A stretch of 64,000 nt of DNA from Magnolia sinica (GCF_029962835.1 NC_080573.1:89337501-89401500); one strand, 5' to 3'. Shown: positions 1 to 11,989, counted from the first letter of the stretch. Notes: generated from the letters alone by a model not told the origin. A program made the numbers and translations.

Positions 1-1750
1 AAAATGCTAAGGGGTGGAGGGGTTTATGTAGAGAAATGGATAAGAATATGGTTAGGTTAGGCTAACGTGATTAATCTTAGCTTAGGCTAAGATTATGGGA
101 ATTTGTACATGATTAAGAATTAATGTGGATTAAAGGGGCATGGGTTGGCATGGTGTGATGATGTCATGCATGAGCTATGGTATGGAGAAGAGTTGACTTT
201 GGGGTGTACATGAGAGAGGGAGGGGTATGGGTGTGTGACATCACACACATGGGTAGAGATTCTCTCACCCATGTGTGGTATGGTGCATGTGTGGGAGCAT
301 GTGTTGTGCACATGTTATATGGCAACATGCGCACATGATACACCGACAATTCTTTACGGCGTATCTCACTAACGGTGCATTGCACAGATGCACGGGTGGT
401 ACCTCTGCGATCATGGCAATGTGGCAGTCGATATGGAATAAGTTTCGAAGTCTTGGGGTTCTGGTCAGTCAGATGTGTACTATGCAAGGCCAATCTAGGT
501 CTGGTCAAAAGCATCGATCATCGTGTACATAGGCATAAAATGGTATGGAATGGTCAGGGTGGTCATCATGGTATCGGTTTCAGTTATCTATGGTCGCATT
601 ATGAGGGGTGTACTATAAGGGGTTCTTTTGAGTATTTGAATTGTTCATGCAGGCATTATCGAGTTTTATTTCGGAAGGTGAGTCTCACTTACTAACCAGT
701 CGGTCGTACTTATAGGATGGATCGGGTGTTATAAAATGTGGTACTTAATTGCAGGCGAATTACGTAGAATTTTGGCCCATCATGCTATTATGTTTTATCC
801 ATTTTTGGTTAAAACAAAGGTGAGTTTAATGGGACTAAAGGTTACTGAAATTGCAGTTTTTCTACTAACACGGGATCTCTAAAGACAATATAAGGATGGT
901 CAATTTATGCTCCTATGGTTTAAGAGATGATCAATAAAATATTTACCTATTAGGTTTAAGATCATCTAGAGGTTTAGGTTATTTTGGGTCAGGGGTTAGG
1001 GTCACGATGGCATCTCATATACCTATTTTTTACTCCTTAATATTCCACCTTCACTTGTGTCTTCGGTCTTCAGCTTCCAAGGGCTCAACCGACTACATGG
1101 CACAAGGACTCACATGATTGACAAATAAGGTGTGAAAAATAGTGCACTAATAGTAATTACCTAGTAAAATACTCTATGATACAACCCATGATGATATGAG
1201 AAACTTTGTCTTATATCGACCACCAATATAAAGTCTGCATGCTATGAATGTATGATTAGCTCAACCGTTATTAGTCCGATTTACAAACAACCATATTAAG
1301 GAAGCTTAAGGTCACTATGAGGGGCTCGTCACCAAGCATAGTCTAACAACTTGAGCATTGTGTCCCACACCACCATACCTGGCTCATGAGACTTCAATAA
1401 GTAGGATGTTAATGGTAACCTTTACAACTAGTGACCTATCATGATCTAACAAGTAGGATTTACCATCACAAGTTTATTAAAAAAATACTCCATCAAAGTC
1501 ACATTGGGCAAAAAGTCCATTTAAGGATACAACAAAAATGGGTTAACCCAAAAGTTACATATGCACAAATGATCTACGAGATGATAAGTCTACAAAAAAA
1601 AATTCATTTAATCCATTACACAAATGGTCACTAGTTCGAGGAAACTCTAATTATACCATCCAATAATCTCCAAGTGGTAAATCAAGCCACAACAAATTCA
1701 TTTTATGTCATAAATAGAAAATACGAGTGCAAAGTACTTATCTTAAACTA

Positions 1751-1752
<2 letters not shown>
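1..1752. other. AT-rich non-coding sequence, no gene recognised
   Basis: Open frames here are short, overlap on opposite strands and match no family I know. The first 350 bases are rich in overlapping CATG/CACATG words. I see no LTR ends, terminal inverted repeats or polyA tails. It is probably old intergenic or decayed repeat sequence. Confidence 0.5.

Positions 1753-1818
<66 letters not shown>
1753..1818. repeat. (AT)n microsatellite
   Basis: About 66 bp of uninterrupted AT dinucleotides in AT-rich intergenic DNA. It is self-complementary and can form a cruciform. Its exact length is the least reliable part of this stretch in an assembly. Confidence 0.97.
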
Positions 1819-1822
<4 letters not shown>

Positions 1823-2836
1823 CCATAACATATTAAAATACATGAATCTCAATCTAAATTTCAATCATATATAAAGAATTGTCCAAGTAAAAAAATAACA
1901 TTTATTATTCATTCCACTGCATACTATATTGAGCAAATAATAAAAATAAATGAGTTAAAACTAATTATCACAATGAAGGAAAGCTCGAAGGGTGATCCTC
2001 ACCTCTAAGTTAGATTGAAATGAATTCAACTCAAATCACCTTAACTCGTGAATTCAACTCAAATCACCTTAACTCGCAGAAATCCAACCTGATTACACAA
2101 CTAGAAGCAAAGTTTGGGACGAATTCAAACAAACATACCCAAAATCAATAATTCAACTCTATTTGCCTGAATTAGAATTCTAAGATGAGGTTTAAGGTTG
2201 ATTTACCTCAATCACTTGAGTCAACTCGACTAAATTCTGAACTTGGTCCAACTCAAACTCTTCAAGATGACCTAAGGTATTGGTTGATTTACCTAAAGAA
2301 TTAATAATTTAGAATAATCTTTAATTAAACACCTATAGAATGCCTTTAGGGAGTTAACTCACCTAGTTGTTGACTCGACCTTGACTTGACTAATCTCAAA
2401 TGAAAACTCGAAGCCCATTTTTTCTGAACTAGCTAGACTGAGGCTAACCCAAACATATCTCTTTTAGAGGCCAATTTCATTGGGACACAATGGGTCAACT
2501 CAGAAGCAACCTAACACAACCTAAATAAATCTAATTTCAAACTTGAACTCAACCCTCAAGCTAGAACATCGCCCGCAGGAACTAAACATGATCTCGACTC
2601 CTGCCCTTATCTCCTGAATGAGGAATGCCTAAGAAATATGTCAGACTCGAAAGTTTCTGAGTTAACTCGGATCGACCCGAATCCAACTTAATAACCCTCT
2701 ATTCTCTTCTCATTCTTTATTTTCTTTCTTTCTTCTTCCTGGAATATCTAACCACTTTCGGGACAAGAAATAGACCTTGCACTCAGCTCGAGTCTTGCCT
2801 GAATTGACCCTAGTGACACACTGACTCGACCCCCAT

Positions 2837-2873
<37 letters not shown>

Positions 2874-3079
2874 TTTTTCTTCTTGCTCTTTCTTTCCTTC
2901 TGCGTTTCCTTTCTTCTCCCTGAATCTATGTCTAGAAAGGTTTTTAGACCCAACCAATTAGTGAGTCAGTGACTTGACTTGAACACCCATAACTCATTAA
3001 AACGACACAATAGAGAATCAAGTTCTCGACAGACGAAACTCGTCTCGGTGGTAGAACTCGATAGCTCACCTTCAAGACC
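1819..3079. other. Non-coding sequence before the tandem array
   Basis: No credible gene. The text is full of short diverged CAACTCGAC/GACTTGACT-type words, giving a low-complexity Asp/Leu/Ser-like translation in several frames. A (CT)15 tract lies at 2841-2870. From about 3080 the sequence becomes alignable to the ends of the tandem units further right (22250-22351 and 25140-25256), so this stretch is the left flank of the array. Confidence 0.5.
2841..2870. repeat. (CT)15 microsatellite
   Basis: Thirty bases of perfect CT dinucleotide followed by a pyrimidine-rich tail (tccttttt, ttcttgctc). Confidence 0.95.
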
Positions 3080-3865
3080 ATCTTCCTTCTAGCTTCTTCT
3101 TCTTTCAAAGGTGACTCAAGTGAGAAGGAATTGACCCGGACCTGAAATCATTTAGACCGTGACACAACTCAAACCAAATCACGACCTAACTCAGTGTGGC
3201 CAGGGAGAACGACACACACTCACTCTCTTTATGGCTTTCTATTTCTGGAAATGTTGCATAGAAAGATGACTTTTATAGGCCTTTCTAATCCTATTTCGGA
3301 GGATTCTAATGCTAACTAATCAATGGATTAGTTATGCTTTGTCAGTGTTAAATCCACATGTAATACTGCCAAATTTCATTGATTCGAATCAGTTAGCTTG
3401 CATGGCTCCAATCAGATGTTAGGGATGAACTTTTGGGTTCTTAACCCATATAATGGACAACTTAGATCAGTGGATAAAGTCCAAACATAGATGGTGCATT
3501 CTTTGGCCAATCAAAGAAGATGAACGCATAGATCATGGTGATTCTTAATCTAGGGGATCATCCTTTGGTCCAGGGCCTCTTAACGGTTTTTATTGGTCCC
3601 CAGAAGCTTTTGGACCCCATATTTTGGGGCAAGCCTACAAGAAACTCGGTGGTTCATGAGTTTTCAAGTTGCACACACAATATCTCTCACACCCTAAAGA
3701 TTTTGGATGAGATTTCTTTCTAGTGTGAACGAAACTTCTAGATGCCCTAATATCGGTGATCAAGATTCTCTAAGGAAGTTTCTAAAGTCAATGAACGACC
3801 AAGATTTTCTTCTGGATTAATAGCATCCGTAACCAAAAGATTCTATCTGATCCCTTTCTTATAGA
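3080..3865 (+). repeat. Tandem non-coding unit A, left part
   Basis: From 3197 (gtgtggccagggagaac) this aligns by eye with unit B starting near 23334 and unit C near 25257. All three share 'cactctctttatggctttc', the later 'ccagaagct' region and 'gatccctttct'. The 3080-3196 piece matches the ends of the other units, so the array begins part-way through a unit. Unit A is cut at 3865 by the outer CACTA element and resumes at 21021. No open frame is shared by the three copies, so it is non-coding. Confidence 0.85.
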
Positions 3866-3880
3866 CACTATAAGAAAACT

Positions 3881-3916
3881 GGCCTTTGCCGGCAGTCAAA
3901 ACCGCCGGTAAAGGCC
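3881..3916. repeat. Subterminal hairpin, left end of outer CACTA
   Basis: The arms GGCCTTTGCCGGC (3881-3893) and GCCGGTAAAGGCC (3904-3916) are inverted with one mismatch. Related words (cagtcggtaaaggc, tttaccggcgg) follow to 3975. CACTA elements bind their TnpA-type protein at subterminal repeats, and these are candidates by position. Confidence 0.8.
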
Positions 3917-4023
3917 CAGAAAACCGCGGGCAAATAAAGCCTCAGTCGGTAAAGGCTTTACCGGCGGTCAGGACCTTTACTGACAGTTGTGCTGGACGCC
4001 GCTAAATTATCAGTTTTTTGCTA

Positions 4024-4150
4024 CACTACCAGACTATAGGTCAAAAGCTACGGATAAAATCTGTAGCTAAAGATGACTATCTCACAGTACGACCGTAGCC
4101 ATGGGATCTCACCCCTTTAAATCTTGTTACGGTTTAAATCCGTAGCAATA
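4024..4150. repeat. Second CACTA-like terminus with CTACGG repeats
   Basis: A second CACTA pentamer (4024-4028) is followed by CAGACTATAGG and then inverted 'gctacggat aaa atctgtagc' (4047-4067), with further ccgtagc/tacggtt copies to 4137. This GCTACGGAT..ATCCGTAGC layout resembles subterminal repeats of plant CACTA elements as I remember them. No partner terminus was found, so it is either a fragment of another CACTA element or an internal subterminal array of the outer one. Confidence 0.4.
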
Positions 4151-4425
4151 GAGAAAATCTTTCTTATCAAAAAGTATTAAAAAAAAAAGAAAAAAAGAAA
4201 AAGAAAAGGTGACCCACATGTATCCTAGTTTTTTTTTTTTTTTTTTTTTAATTATACACCAATCTAAGTAGCTAATACCTTGGTTAATGTCAATGATCTC
4301 CTCATTGCCAATGATTGCCATTGTTTCCAAGGGACTGGTTTCTTCTGTCGATCTTTGGTGAGCTGTGTAGCTGCCATTGAGGTTCACTCTACTTGCCTTC
4401 AAACAGGCTGTAAGAGATTCTCTAC

Positions 4426-4655
4426 CTTGTAGAGTGTTAACTGGCTTGCAGCGGGTGAGAAATTGCGGGTATGCCTCCACCTTGTAGACAACTCAGAATT
4501 TGGAGTTCTTGTTGAGCTTCCTTGGGAGTTCACCTTATACACATTAGTTGATGAAATGGATCTCTTATCAGGAGAAGACCAATCCGAGTCTACGGAACAA
4601 AAATCCGCTGAACTCTCAGCATTATCATTTGATAATTCCAGTTCATTGATTTTTC
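4426..4655 (-). pseudogene. Captured host exon, unidentified (open 76 codons)
   Basis: On the minus strand an acceptor (tttgttgtag) at 4656 opens a 230 bp stretch that is fully open in one frame and ends at a donor-like AAG|GTAGAG at 4426/4425. The translation is Ser/Asn/Asp-rich (DNAESSADFCSVDSDWSSP, then RTPNSELSTRWRHTRNFSP) and looks like a real disordered protein segment rather than random AT-rich sequence. I do not recognise the family. It lies on the same strand as the remorin-like exon at 6308-6389 inside the outer CACTA element, so it is probably transduplicated gene sequence. It could also be chance. Confidence 0.4.
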
Positions 4656-4679
4656 CTACAACAAATCAAAGGTAAAATG

Positions 4680-5940
4680 AGAATTGGTTGATGCCAATTC
4701 AGATCCAGCAAAATTCAGATAAAACCAAACAATAATTTAATCAAAACCAATTGAGAAATATTATGCATTCATCTGGCTGCAAGCAAGATCCAATCGAACT
4801 TGCTCTGCTTAAATGAAAGAACTAAAACAAGCTCAAATTGTTTGACCCAGAAAAGGTTCGGTTTCATAGTCTGCTGGACTGCCAAAGAAAGATGTTTGAG
4901 TGGAACAAATGGACCAACTTATTTTCAATTAGAACCAGCATCACCATCATCAAGGTTTACTACTCAAGGAGGTCTGCTACTCTGCTTAGGGTGAATCAGA
5001 ATCCAAGTGGCCAATTCAAAAAACCAACATCACCATGAAGGGCACTATCCCAACAGATTTGTTTCCATTTTTTACCGGTCGGTTAGTTGTAGGCGCAATC
5101 CTACTGCCATAGGATACGTCTCCATTGAAATATTTTAACCCTCAGCATAAGCTACCATGCGATACTTGGAATTTCTCCATCATTATAATTTTCACTGCCC
5201 ATAAATTTAAAAAGAAAAAAAAAAGAGTCATCTGTCAGGTCTTGAGCAAGGGGAGTCAAGAGTTAGTTTTGCACCATTTAGAAAATGGTGGTGAGACTTT
5301 AGACATACACATGGCATGCTTGTATGGCAATCCAGACCATCCAAATCTATGGATGGAGCACAAGTGCATAATAAAAAATCTTCACTGAGAAGATAACATT
5401 AACCATCAGATTTGTCCTTCCAAATTTGGACCATTCACTTTTATTTTTAACCATCTATCCATATGATATACATTAATTGGATCGTTAGGATTGCTTGATC
5501 AGTGTAATTTAGAAATGTCTGATTTTAGAAATGCTCCATCAACAATGAGATCCACAATATGGATGGTGTGTATAGCTGTAAATCAATCTGATATGTAAGG
5601 TGGATGAGTCACTGCCAATTTTTAAATGGTGCCAAAAAAAAAAAAAAAACAAATAGATGCAATAGCTCTATTGAATTTACCATTTTATCCTAGAAAGTGA
5701 ATTGTCTATCAGTGGAAGGAGAGTAATATATATGAATTCCCTTTCTATTTTCAAATCAGGTGGAGAAAGAAAATGAAAAAAAAGAAAAGAAAAGAAAAGA
5801 AAAGTTGGGAGAGAAAAGTACAGAAAGAGAAGAGGGAAGTCTAACAACATATATAGAAAATCTGCTACACAAGAAAGAAATGCATCCACAACAGTCCTTG
5901 AAAATTCTGATTCAAGCTAAATTGTTGGATGTAGCTCGAT
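4680..5940. other. Intron-like, AT-rich interior of the outer CACTA
   Basis: No gene is supported. There are A-rich runs (5210-5222, 5636-5649) and a purine-rich GAAAAGAAAAG tract near 5766-5810. Short open frames on both strands are compositional. The sequence is compatible with introns of a captured minus-strand gene. Confidence 0.4.
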
Positions 5941-5951
5941 GAGGCTGTTAC

Positions 5952-6051
5952 CTGGCTCTGGTTTCTGAACTCCTCTGTTTCTCATTGCCTCTCACACTCT
6001 TGTCATTCCAAGAGACAAGCCTCCACCAAATGCAGCTGCAGCATTTCCCAT
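5952..6051 (-). pseudogene. Splice-bounded exon-like block, unidentified
   Basis: On the minus strand there is acceptor ctgtag at 6052, 100 bp, and donor CCAG|GTAAC at 5952/5951. One frame is open throughout, and it is the frame that continues from the remorin-like exon upstream. Its translation does not resemble the next part of remorin, so it may belong to another gene or be non-coding. Confidence 0.25.
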
Positions 6052-6307
6052 CTACAGATTAAAAAGAAAGAAATGAAAGAAAGAAAATGAAAAATAAAAG
6101 AAGAAGATCATAAATGCATAAAAGTGAAATTGGACTGTTTTTCAGCGACATGGCCCATCTGCATTGGGTCAAAATAAATGAATGGCCCAGATCTTGTACA
6201 AGTGCCCCTCGAGTAAGAAGATTGAAGGCTTGATTAACTTACTTAGCTATGAATGCTTAGTATTGGATCATTCCTCTACATCTAATGCAAAAGCATAACT
6301 TTCTTAC

Positions 6308-6389
6308 CTCTTATCTTTTTCAACTGAGCTTCCACAGAAGCCTTCTTTGTGTTCTCCCACGATCCAATCGCCGACAGCTTCTTCTGGGC
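6308..6389 (-). pseudogene. Remorin C-terminal-like exon captured by the CACTA element
   Basis: On the minus strand an acceptor (ttaaacag) at 6390 and a donor (GAG|GTAAG) at 6308/6307 bound an 82 bp exon. One frame reads AQKKLSAIGSWENTKKASVE followed by AQLKKI. This closely resembles the conserved C-terminal coiled-coil of remorins, plant membrane-raft scaffold proteins, where a K+ISAWEN-type core precedes an A/E/K-rich helix. The following remorin exon (an EKKKAEYAEK-like segment) was not found nearby, so it is a fragment. It most likely came with the outer CACTA, because it lies between the termini and on the same strand as the other exon-like blocks. Confidence 0.65.
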
Positions 6390-6787
6390 CTGTTTAAAAG
6401 AGTTAGCATGTTCAATACCCCGGCATTGAGGAATGATCAAATCACTTCAACTCAATATACAAAAACACAAACAGGAAAAGCTGGAGAAAAAACTCAATTC
6501 AACTCAATTTTTTTTCCCCTTCCTCAAAAGGCCATTGGCATTCAGATATTAACTTAGACATTTTGGCAATTGGTTAGTCCACCATGTGATATTAAGATAC
6601 TCTACTTAGGCATCCTTGTGGCCCTCCATGTTTTGGATAGGCTTGATTTTGGTTTCTATGGAAAGTAAGAAAGAAGAACACCTACAATTCACGAATAACA
6701 ATACAACACTAAGGAACATAATAGTTTCATAGTATAGTTCCCTATAATGTCTAAATAATTACCACCTAAAAAAATTGCTTACCATTG

Positions 6788-7117
6788 CTAGTGCATGCCC
6801 TGATAGATCATCCTCCTTGAGAATCCTCTAAAGTGCTGGATGGTCGTCGCCCAATCTAGGCCTCCATTGATCCTACAAAGGATGCCACAGACTGGGAATT
6901 GTTTCCCTTGAAATTTTCTCTTATTTTTCTCATTCCATATGCCCCAAATGACAACAAAGAAGACACCATGCCACTGACATCTTCCAATGGGCTCCCCATG
7001 CACTCGCTGACTAGCTTTGAAATAGATGCGGGACAGCTCTGAAAGAAACGAAGAGCTCGATAAATACAATACCCACTTGCAAATTGTAGTAAATGAAACA
7101 TGTGGAGAAGATAACAA
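6788..7117 (-). pseudogene. LINE reverse-transcriptase C-terminal (zf-RVT-like) fragment
   Basis: Minus-strand translation contains VIWGIWNEKNKRKFQGK after a W-rich stretch and before a W..........F+G segment. That is the order seen at the C-terminus of plant L1-type LINE ORF2, downstream of the RT in the zinc-binding RVT region. Only about 110 residues remain, with no RT motifs and no polyA tail next to it. It is a 5'- and 3'-truncated relic inside the outer CACTA. Confidence 0.6.
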
Positions 7118-9275
7118 AAAAGAACTTAGAATTACTTAAAGATTGAAAAATAGTGGATGTTTGCTAGCTCACATGTACATCTTCACATGCAGATGAGGAT
7201 GTGGAACATATGAAAATCAGTTGGCCCCATTGTAGATAACCTATCCCAAAAACCAGGCTAGTTATCTAAAATGTGAAACTGGAAGATCCAAAACAATCAA
7301 AATCTCGGAAGATAAATTATCAACAGAGTAATTGCAAGTCTTTACTAGTGCTGGAATTGGCAGTCCCTAACAATTGATGAATAAATGCCCTTTCAGTTTT
7401 TTCAGCTGAATAAATGCCCTTTCAGTTTTCTCAGCTGAACAAAAGAGTAACTGCAAGTCTTTACTCGTATTTGTCTTTTTCAGAAATCTAGTTTGCTAAG
7501 TGCCAAAGGGTTGCATGCCAAAACAAGGTATTGTAGCAAGGAACAAATTGAAATTGGGTTGCATGCCAAATTCCCGAAGTAATGTTAAGGGGAGCCCACA
7601 CAAGTCATTTGTACCTAAGTTTGTGGTATTGAAAATGTTTGCACTTGATCATTTTCAATATACATGTGTGTACATGTGCTTATGTGTATGAGAAATGATG
7701 GCATCCGATCATAAGTTACCATCCACCTGATAGATAGCTTTCAACATGAGATCCACAATGTTTGGAGAACACGATATTAATCAATATTAAACAAACTGTA
7801 GACAATTCTGACATTGTTAAATTGAAGGACCAGTAAAACACAAACATCAAACCAAACTACCAAGTAGATAATCAATCTAAGGTTTTCAAAACACCAGGGT
7901 CAATTGAATGACCTGAAATTACAATGGTTCAGTTCACATTAAAGGAGCGCCCAGATCTAGCCGTGATTTGCCCAAGGAGTGGCCCAATCTGGGTCTGATC
8001 TGACCCATCTAGGCGGCCCCCAAGGTGGTCCGCCTGACTGTTGGTTGGAGGCCACACATCTACATCGAGGTGGGTTCAATACGATCGGACCATTGGGTCT
8101 TGGATGGTTTAAATGCACACATACGTCACACGGGTCCCCACCGACTTGCCGATTAACATAGCAGCTATATAGCGGGTGAGATCACTAGCCCACCGTCCCG
8201 TATGTATCATGGTGGGGGGCCATGCATGTGGTCCAACAACTAAATGGATGGACAGTCTAGATTAGCAGACCTAAGCCAAGCTAAAGGCAGGTGGGTCCCA
8301 CATGTGGATGGCGTGGAGGATGCATACATCATGATAGGGCCTTACGTGGTACCGTCCAGCAATGGACGGTGCTGATGTTCACCATGTGCGGGCTCCACAA
8401 TCTGCTGATATCAAGGGCAGCAGTCGTCCAACAGATGGACGGCCCAGATATACATGAGGTGGGTCCATGCGTGTGGGACCCACCATCACTAGTTATATTG
8501 TGAATATATATATACACACAGACACACACACACACACACACCATATATATAATCTCAAACGTACAGAGTCGAACGTCCCTTGCTGGACGGCCTGGATGAC
8601 GTTCATATGTGGATGGTCAGAGAGACCCATGCAACCTGATGTGGCCCAGCGTCAGCCCACCTGTGGCTTGGTGAGGCCAAGTGTCAGTGCAGCCCACCTG
8701 CATTTGGTGAGGCCCATGTTCTGCGCAGCCCACCAGCTGTAACCGTGTATGCATGTCGCCCCTGTTGCGGCTGTTTTGAAGACTGTCTCCGGCCCTGTTT
8801 TCATTTTTTGGCTTAAATAGACCCCATTGGAGGGCTTATTTCACCGCCTATCTGCGGCCAAACCATGGCCACTATCATGGTCTGATAGATGCCAGATCTC
8901 GGCCCTATCTGAGGGTGGTATCAGTCCATCATCATGGCTAGCTTCAGCCCAAGCAACAATCCCATTGAAAGACTGTGTTTAGCTAGATGGAAGGCTAGTT
9001 TACGGTCTGATGCAGTCGAGTTGGAGACCCGATTTGCAGCGCATCTCAGGCCATTGAAAGACTGTGTTTAGCACCCTGCATATCATCCATCACACCATGC
9101 CAGAGCATTAAAGTTTCTCTTATGACAGTCATATTCACTGAAGCTCCAATTAAACAAACATGTCAAAAACTTACGGGGTGGAATATCTGCTTACCTGCAT
9201 AGAAACTGAACACAAGGGTATATATTGATCATCCACCTCTCTTACTACCAAGTAGTCCTGATGAAAATGCATCTA
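7118..9275. other. Non-coding interior of the outer CACTA with short repeats
   Basis: Between 7930 and 9070 the sequence carries degenerate GTCCAnnnnATGGACGG and GGTGGGTCCCA words like those at 31.7-32.2 kb and 36-37 kb, so it belongs to the same unclassified interspersed repeat. A short direct duplication lies at 7379-7438 (aataaatgccctttcagt twice). 'cattgaaagactgtgttta' occurs twice near 8965 and 9053. A mixed TA/CA microsatellite is at 8504-8550. On the minus strand a small exon-like block ends at a GTAAGC donor near 9195. No gene is supported. Confidence 0.45.
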
Positions 9276-9641
9276 CACTACAAGAAGGGGAAAAAAAATA
9301 GTTTGTGGCTGCACCGATACGGTCTAGTATGAACGGCTGCCTACGTACCCAATGTTCGGAAGATTGGGATCAAGCCACTACGTAGTTCTTAATATTTAAA
9401 TCAGAATATTTTACGCATAAGCAGAGAAAAAATCAAAACAAATCATAATAGAAATGTGTACCTTCTGTTACGCATAAGAAGATGAAAAGCTGAAACAAAT
9501 CACAATATAAATCTTTGTAGATTAGTCAAGCAAAACTACTAACATGAAACAAACATTAGCTATCACAACCAACTGTCAAAATCAATTATTTTTGTTTTCA
9601 GAAATAATAAAAAGAGAGAGAGAGAGATCCCTCCATTTAGC

Positions 9642-11826
9642 TTAATCCATAGTTGTCACAACCTACAAAATAAAATAACAAGAAGAAATTAGTTAATATT
9701 TACAATCTTATATAAGTTCTATTGTATATGAAAAAAAAAAAATCTTACCAAACAACAACAATCAGGCCAACAAATACTTGTTCCATCTGCATCCCCAATT
9801 GTTCTGTATCATCCATAGGGTCTCATTAAAGTCTCTTCACGTACAATTGCCACCTGAATATATACTTCCCAAAAACCATTTCCAAGTGGGAACCCGCCTA
9901 CTTTTGTGAGCGGATCCTTACTCAAGACAATCCCTCTAGCGACAGTAACCCCACGGATACTAGTAAGAAGAACTTCGATTACGTCCTACAAATAAAAGTT
10001 ACTATTTAACACAATACATTGCATCATTTGTATACCACATCTAATTAAGAACACAATAATCTCAAAACATAATAAAAGAACTATTTGATTTGTGTGAAAA
10101 TTTACCCCGGTACTACTGCAAGTCGTAGTCTTTCCCTTTTTCGCTAAGTGTCCCTACAAATGATAAATCAATGTCAATCATCATATACCGACTAAACTCT
10201 ATATAATATAGGACATAATACACATGTAAATATATGCATATATATCATATAATTACCTGGCTTGATGATGAGGCCGGTTGGTTTAGGTTGAGATTAGCTG
10301 AATTATCTGATACTGTGGATTTCAGATTTGTCCTAGAGGATATCAGCTGCGCCATGGATTCTTTAAAAGATGAAAAATCTGATTTTAGGGATGATACTTC
10401 CGATTTTAGGGATGAAACTTCCGATTTTAGGGATGATACTTCAATCTGCAGTCCTTCATATTCTTCATTTCTACTCTGAGCAGCGGAGGCAATCCTTCGT
10501 TGGCTACGTGTTGTTCCCCACAAATCAGTAGGAGTGGGGCCTAACCCATAAATGCGGACTCGGCCATGTCGATCTTCTCTCATTACTCGAGAGAACAAGT
10601 CATTCCTTCTTGTGTTATTCTGTGAGGTATCGGGTTGCTGAGATTTGTTCATTAAGTTGTTCCTGCAATAGAAAAATATCGGTTTAGATTGTACAACGAT
10701 AAATGAGAGAATTTTTTTTTATAAAGTATAAAACATAACAATTAGATGCATGGATATACCATTACTCTTAATGAAGTCTCATCCACAGGCCTACCACTCT
10801 TGCACGTATGGGTCAATATAAACACATCTGCCCGGCTTGGATCCTCGCCACTAGCCATTTTCTTCCTCTATCATTATGTAAATAAGTTATATATAAGAAA
10901 TAAACCAACATGGTTGATCGAGTGATTAAGAAAATTTACCTCTTCCTCACGTATCCGTGCAAAGCTCTTTGAGCCTGCAGCGTGGCTGATTAATTGTCTT
11001 TTTTTATTCTCAAAACTTCTCTTACTACGAGCCTATATGTGAACACACCGACGGAGTAAATTATTGTGTAATTCTAAAACATAAAGCAATCGATAATTAC
11101 TCATCACATACATTCCCTTCTTTAGAGTTCCAAAACTGAATGAGTGCCTTCCACTGATCCTCTTTGACCCGCTCATCAAGGTTCGCAAGCCGCTCCTCGT
11201 CAGTCTCATGAGGAGAATAGTAGAGTTTTTTCAGTTCACCTTTCCAATCCTTCCATTTTCTACCAATTGATTGTAACACCCACTTCTTTGCATCCGCGTC
11301 AAACTCAAACTTAGACTGCATCACATGTTAAAACCAGACAATCATATAATGAACAAAAAATGGAAAAAAAAATGAAAAATGAAAAAAACTAAGCATTGTC
11401 ACCATTACCATAACAAGTCCTAACATATCATCCTTCTTCTCATTCGGCACTGCCCTCCAATCAGTAAATGTAAGGGGTGCATATTCCCCATTGCGTGCTA
11501 TAGTCCCTAGGAAGTTTGTCAACTTGTTAACATTGTCACCAACGGGTTGTCCTTTAGTATTGATGGGAATAGTAATGCGTTGTCCTTCACGCATCTTCCA
11601 AACTTCGAGGCATCGTGTGTGGCCTCTCTTTTTTATCGCACCCTGTGAATCTGTTAAAACAACAACATTAATATGGATACTCGTATAGTTCCTTAGCATA
11701 AAAACACATAAAATAATCGATGCATAACATACCACTAGAGGGACCCGTTGTAGCCTGGGTCTGGCTAGGTCCCGCATCAGTCATAGGACCTATCGATCGC
11801 CTAGCCGTGCGTTTGATGCGCCTCAT
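9642..11826 (-). pseudogene. TnpA-like / Ptta-En-Spm (Transposase_24-type) gene, nine exons, one late nonsense codon
   Basis: By canonical GT-AG sites I predict exons (minus strand, in order) 11826-11733, 11650-11409, 11315-11112, 11032-10940, 10867-10760, 10637-10257, 10153-10106, 9985-9749 and 9662-9642. All phases agree, giving 476 codons. The second accessory protein of CACTA elements binds subterminal repeats and assists TnpD. Matching features are a RGHTRCLEVWKM..GQRI core with NFLGTIAR and DWRAVP (exon 2), a W-rich middle (exon 3), HAAGSKSFARIREE (exon 4), NDLFSRVM..RGRVR-like motif and a heptad coiled coil made of tandem SSLKSEV units (exon 6), and VARGIVLSKDPLTKVGG (exon 8). A TGA at 9811-9809 (codon 449) interrupts a frame that continues with RTIGDADGTSICWP, so the last 27 residues are lost. 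The exon 6 acceptor is the least certain: a stronger one at about 10659 would put the exon out of frame. An in-frame upstream start near 11883 is also possible. Confidence 0.8.
10369..10442 (-). repeat. 21-bp tandem repeats coding for a coiled coil
   Basis: Four imperfect 21 bp units (gattttagggatgatacttc on the plus strand) encode repeated S-L-K-S-E/D-V/F-S heptads on the minus strand, inside exon 6 of the TnpA-like gene. Repeat number sets the length of a likely dimerisation helix. Confidence 0.85.
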
Positions 11827-11989
11827 GTCTAACACCTGTATATGTCTAGCAATATGACAGTATGACAATAAAATATTCTTCATCTTTAGTTAAATTTCAA
11901 AAAACAGTAATAATAATAACAAAATCGCATGGAAAAAAAAACATTTGAATTTCTTTTTCATATATCAGGGCAATATGGTACATAAGAAA

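Noticed and set aside
120..695. Overlapping short open frames on both strands at the left edge
   Set aside because: They come from CATG/CACA-rich low-complexity text, have no recognisable domains and mask each other on opposite strands.
6308..6389. Functional remorin gene
   Set aside because: Only one exon is recognisable, and it lies inside a transposon without the neighbouring exons of the family.
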